DNA of 37,754 nucleotides from Rhodospirillaceae bacterium. Its GTDB lineage: Bacteria > Pseudomonadota > Alphaproteobacteria > Rhodospirillales > JABHCV01. Shown in pieces: positions 35,246 through 37,754 of the stretch (the first letter of the stretch is position 1; each line of letters opens with the position of its first letter). The position numbers and the translations under genes are program-made. Below the pieces are notes generated by a model. The model saw only the letters and a program-made list of their open reading frames with translations, made no database searches and was not told the origin of the DNA. The DNA lies in contig JABHGV010000010.1 in assembly GCA_018671895.1 (NCBI GenBank), forward strand, positions 1 through 37,754, written 5' to 3'.

Positions 35246-35356
35246 TATATAGCGCGCTACGCGGCGCATTCTCTGGAAGCCAGACCCTATATAGCGCACT
35301 GCGTGGCGCGGATTCTATATAGCGCGCTGCGCGGCGCAGCTTCTGGAAGTCAGACT
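35246..35356. repeat. Short GC-rich interspersed repeat cluster, three copies
   Basis: Three copies, at 35246-35268, 35288-35310 and 35316-35338, of TATATAGCGC followed directly by RCTRCGYGGCGC. After copies one and three comes TCTGGAAGYCAGAC (35272-35285 and 35342-35355). The GCGC-rich core of each is self-complementary. On the - strand the repeats read APRSALY twice and a variant. Confidence 0.75.
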
Positions 35357-35425
35357 TTAAAAAGGAAACAGGAGTTAGGTTTGGCAGGATATAGCTCCTG
35401 TCGCCATGCTTGTTTTGACTTCCAG
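35343..35425. repeat. Nested inverted repeats in the 299-bp gap before the tolC-like gene
   Basis: CTGGAAGTCA (35343-35352) pairs with TGACTTCCAG (35416-35425), enclosing ACAGGAG (35368-35374) and CTCCTGT (35395-35401). A separate hairpin CGGGG-GATTT-CCCCG is at 35476-35490 and could end the - strand tolC-like transcript. No gene is supported in this gap. Confidence 0.5.
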
Positions 35426-35537
35426 TGAACCCAATAGCCAAGGGGCGAGTAGCCCCGCCCGGCGCAAGGGGGCTTCGGGGGATTTCCCCGCCAAGATGAG
35501 GGGCAGTATAAATAGCCACCCGGATGGTGCGCTTAGT

Positions 35538-36869
35538 TTAAGATAAATTCAGGAAGGCCGGGTTCAGCCGTCCCATGGACAGCAACAACTGATAGATCGA
35601 CAGCCGCTCGTCATAGGATGCGGCGGTGTAGTTGATCTGGGCGTTGGAGACTTCGTTCTCTGCATCAAGCACGTTGATCACCGTTTCTTTTCCGGCCTCG
35701 CGCAATTTCTTTCTCGAAATGAAGACCTCGGTCGCGATGTTGACGGCGTTTTCCAGCAGGTCCAGGCGATTGCGCGCGGTCAACAATGACTGCCACGACA
35801 GCTTCACTTACTCGATTACCTTGTCGATGGTCTGGTCGTGGTTGTACTTCGATGACCCGTAATCGAACGACGCCTGATCCATGGAGTGACCGGTGGTCAG
35901 GCCCGAGAACAGCTGCCAGTTGGCTTGCAGGGTAACCGAATAGTCGCGCCGCGTGCCCAGCGTGCCGGCGTTGTTCTTTTCATAGTTGGCGGCACCGACG
36001 ACATCGACAACGGGTGAATATTCCGAACGAATGGTGCGCCGCTTCTCGCGGCTGACTTCGACGGAAACGGCACTGTTGGAAATCGCCGGGTTTTCCTGCA
36101 TCGCGATCTCGATGGTCTTGATCAACTCGCTGGGGACCATTTCCACTGGCGGCACCGGGTCGACCATGGCGCTCAGATTTGGCGGATGGTCAAACACCTG
36201 CATATAGCGCGAGGCGGCATCTTCCAGTGCGCCTTCAAACGTGACACGGCGTTCCTTGGCGATTTGCAGCCGTGATTTCGCCTGCAACACATCGACGGCG
36301 ATGCCCGAACCACGGTTGACCCGTTCGTCTTCCAGGTTGAGCTGGCGCTGAATGGTGTCTTCGTTGTTGCGGGCCAGTTCGACCAGACGCATCTGGCGCA
36401 ACACGTCGATATAGGCGCTGGTGCCTTCGAACAAGGTGTTCTGCAACGTCCCTTCCAGGGTAATGGCGGCCAGTGCCTTGTTCAGGCGGGCGGACCGTAC
36501 CGATGAATGGGTCAGATAACCGTTGAACAGGTTTTGCGTCAGGGTCATACCGGCGGTGAGGGTGGAACGTGACCAGTCCCGACCGGTTTCATTGGCGGCC
36601 CGGGTCGTCGGGTTATCGATGCGTTCTGGGCCCGCCTTGAATGTGGATGACAGCGTCGGCATGTACCCGGCGTTAGCCACATCGACGCTTTTGCCTGCCG
36701 ACTGGACGCTCGATTTGCCAGCCTGGACCAGCGGATGGTTATAAATGAAATCGGACAGTTCTTTGTCCAGCTGTGCGGCCCACGATGTTCCCGGCAGCAG
36801 TGCACAGGTGCCCAGCGCGAGCATCAGACCGGAAATCTTGCGACGGAATATGCGTCTGGTGTCGTTCAC
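35538..36869 (-). pseudogene. TolC-family outer-membrane efflux protein gene with an in-frame stop
   Basis: The frame starts at GTG 36869 (or TTG 36893), with a signal peptide ending SWAAQ, and continues through two outer-membrane-efflux repeats. A TAA at 35810-35808 interrupts it after ...DKVIE, and the same frame resumes at once with VKLSWQSLLTARNRL and runs to the natural end (GRLNPAFLNLS). The total of 443 codons is the normal TolC length, so one base change (GAA to TAA) explains the break. Without the last 90 codons the helical barrel would be incomplete. It may be a pseudogene, a read-through case or a sequencing error. TolC proteins form the outer-membrane channel for type I exporters such as the one at 32015. 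Confidence 0.85.
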
Positions 36870-36993
36870 TGCCCTTGAAACCCCTGTTGGCAATCTCGTT
36901 CAAAGAGAATCGTCCTTAGGGCTAATTATAAAAAATCAGCGGCTTTTAGGGTACCGGGTCAATTTGATTTGTTGTGCATAAGTCATTGAAATA

Positions 36994-37070
36994 GCTGTTG
37001 AAAAGCTGTGGATAGTGTGTGGAAATGCTGTTGATAAACAGGGGATATCATCGCGCCAGCCTGTGGATTG
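36994..37070 (+). repeat. Array of DnaA-box-like 9-mers phased at 11 bp
   Basis: 11-base units GCTGTTGAAAA (36994), GCTGTGGATAG (37005), TGTGTGGAAAT (37016), GCTGTTGATAA (37027), the weaker ACAGGGGATAT (37038), and after one unrelated unit CCTGTGGATTG (37060). Each carries a form of TGTGGATAA, the complement of the DnaA box, all in one orientation. AT-rich DNA lies at 36919-36990. The 304-bp gap between the flanking genes (36870-37173) otherwise holds only the tolC-like promoter region. Confidence 0.6.
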
Positions 37071-37137
37071 TTTGTCCTAAAATTTACCATGACAAACTCC
37101 CCCAGCCACTCGCGCCGGAGGACGTTGAAATATCAAT

Positions 37138-37175
37138 AAAAAAAGGGAGGGTCAGGCTATCAAACCCCGGCCCTT
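37138..37175 (-). terminator. Probable rho-independent terminator of the right-edge gene
   Basis: Read on the - strand, AAGGGCCGGGG pairs imperfectly with CCCTCCCTT, followed by a run of T (the A-run at 37138-37144 on the + strand). The stem overlaps the stop codon of the gene at 37174. Confidence 0.55.
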
Positions 37176-37754
37176 AACCGGCGTTGAATACGGTGATGTT
37201 CTTGATGATGTAATCGCCGCCCTGGTTGCCGATTGTGATGCCCTGAAAGGCGTCGCGAAAACCGGTGTCGCTGGCGTCGATGACCTGTTTTCCGTCGATG
37301 CTGACAACCATCCGTCCGGCGGCGTCGCGGCTCCATTCGACGGCGTGGGATTTCTTGTCTTCCAGCGCCACCGGCTGGGCCGCCCGGGCAATGACCGCAC
37401 TACCACTCCCCGAAACCCTGAGCAGGGACAAAGCCCCGCCCGGCTGATAGCGCAGCCGATAGCCTAATTCCTGGGCCGTCCCTTGATAGGGGCCGAGGTC
37501 GAACTGACCTTCGGGTAGCCACGAGCTGAGGGAGAATTCGATTTTAAAGGCATTGGCGACGGCGGTGCGGGCATGGATGGCGGCCGCGGTTGGCGGTGCA
37601 CTGGCCGCTGTTGTGCCGGCACTGCCGCCCTTTGCGCCAGCGGCCTGATTGAGGACGGCGCCCAGAATGGCGAACGCCTTGTCGCGCTTGGTCATCTTGC
37701 GGGGTTGTTCTTCGGTAGTCGCAGTCTCGGCGGTGACGGAACTGCGCAAGCCCC
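37174..37754 (-). CDS. Concanavalin-like/LamG-like domain protein, C-terminal part (5' partial)
   Basis: The frame is open to the right edge, so the start is outside the window; the in-window TTG at 37749 is unlikely. About 190 residues are visible. An Ala/Gly-rich linker (near residues 35-65) leads to a beta-rich domain that ends with HAVEWSRDAAGRMVVSIDGK, then GFRDAFQGITIGNQGGDYIIKNITVF, a pattern seen in LamG/3-keto-disaccharide-hydrolase jelly-roll domains. The fold call is tentative, and no catalytic residues can be named. It has a terminator at its stop and no downstream partner before the DnaA-box-like array. Confidence 0.6.
   Translation of the reverse strand, partial: GLRSSVTAETATTEEQPRKMTKRDKAFAILGAVLNQAAGAKGGSAGTTAASAPPTAAAIHARTAVANAFKIEFSLSSWLPEGQFDLGPYQGTAQELGYRLRYQPGGALSLLRVSGSGSAVIARAAQPVALEDKKSHAVEWSRDAAGRMVVSIDGKQVIDASDTGFRDAFQGITIGNQGGDYIIKNITVFNAG

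Noticed and set aside
35246-35338. CRISPR array
   Set aside because: Only three short, unevenly spaced copies with 5-19 bp gaps, and no cas gene.
35082-35519. - strand frame with repeated APRSALY peptides
   Set aside because: The peptide repeat is the translation of the GC-rich DNA repeats; no ribosome site, and it overlaps the small exported protein gene.

Overview
The window looks like a chromosomal segment of a GC-rich, respiring alphaproteobacterium, probably Rhodospirillales-like. The basis is a complete ccoNOQP plus ccoG/ccoH(fixH)/ccoI(fixI)/ccoS set, an FNR/FixK-type box, two DUF2189 membrane proteins and a PrtD-type exporter. This placement is inferred from gene content; no rRNA or tRNA gene was seen.

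Bases 1-12932 carry five tightly packed + strand genes whose junctions overlap, abut or are 19 bp apart. They encode a giant repeat protein (cut by the left edge) ending in a coiled coil, a ricin-B-like lectin region and two DM9-like repeats; a three-haem-motif protein that fuses a cytochrome P460-like domain to a DUF1111 di-haem domain; a CRTAC1/ASPIC-UnbV beta-propeller protein; a TPR-secretin lipoprotein without other secretion genes nearby; and a small secreted protein. A bidirectional terminator closes the operon. I do not recognise this combination as a described system, and it is the best candidate for something new here.

Bases 13040-17938 hold a possible 55-residue gene, a LysR regulator, a divergent module (small membrane protein, double UspA protein, TauE/SafE permease) and a convergent ACR3 arsenite exporter. 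Two near-identical palindromes lie in the LysR/module intergenic region. Bases 18070-21378 encode a CHASE-PAS-PAS hybrid histidine kinase with two receiver domains.

Bases 21460-32008 are the cytochrome cbb3 oxidase region: DUF2189 protein, ccoNOQP, ccoH, ccoI, ccoS, then a reversed SafE-like gene, then ccoG behind its own FNR/FixK box, and a second DUF2189 protein. The structural genes build the oxidase. CcoI and the SafE-like protein probably serve copper or maturation, and CcoG, CcoH and CcoS assembly.

Bases 32015-37754 hold a type I secretion ABC exporter with an altered signature motif, an HD-GYP response regulator, a small secreted protein, a repeat-rich intergenic region, a TolC-like gene broken by one in-frame TAA, an 11-bp-phased array of DnaA-box-like 9-mers, and the C-terminal part of a concanavalin-like domain protein running off the right edge.
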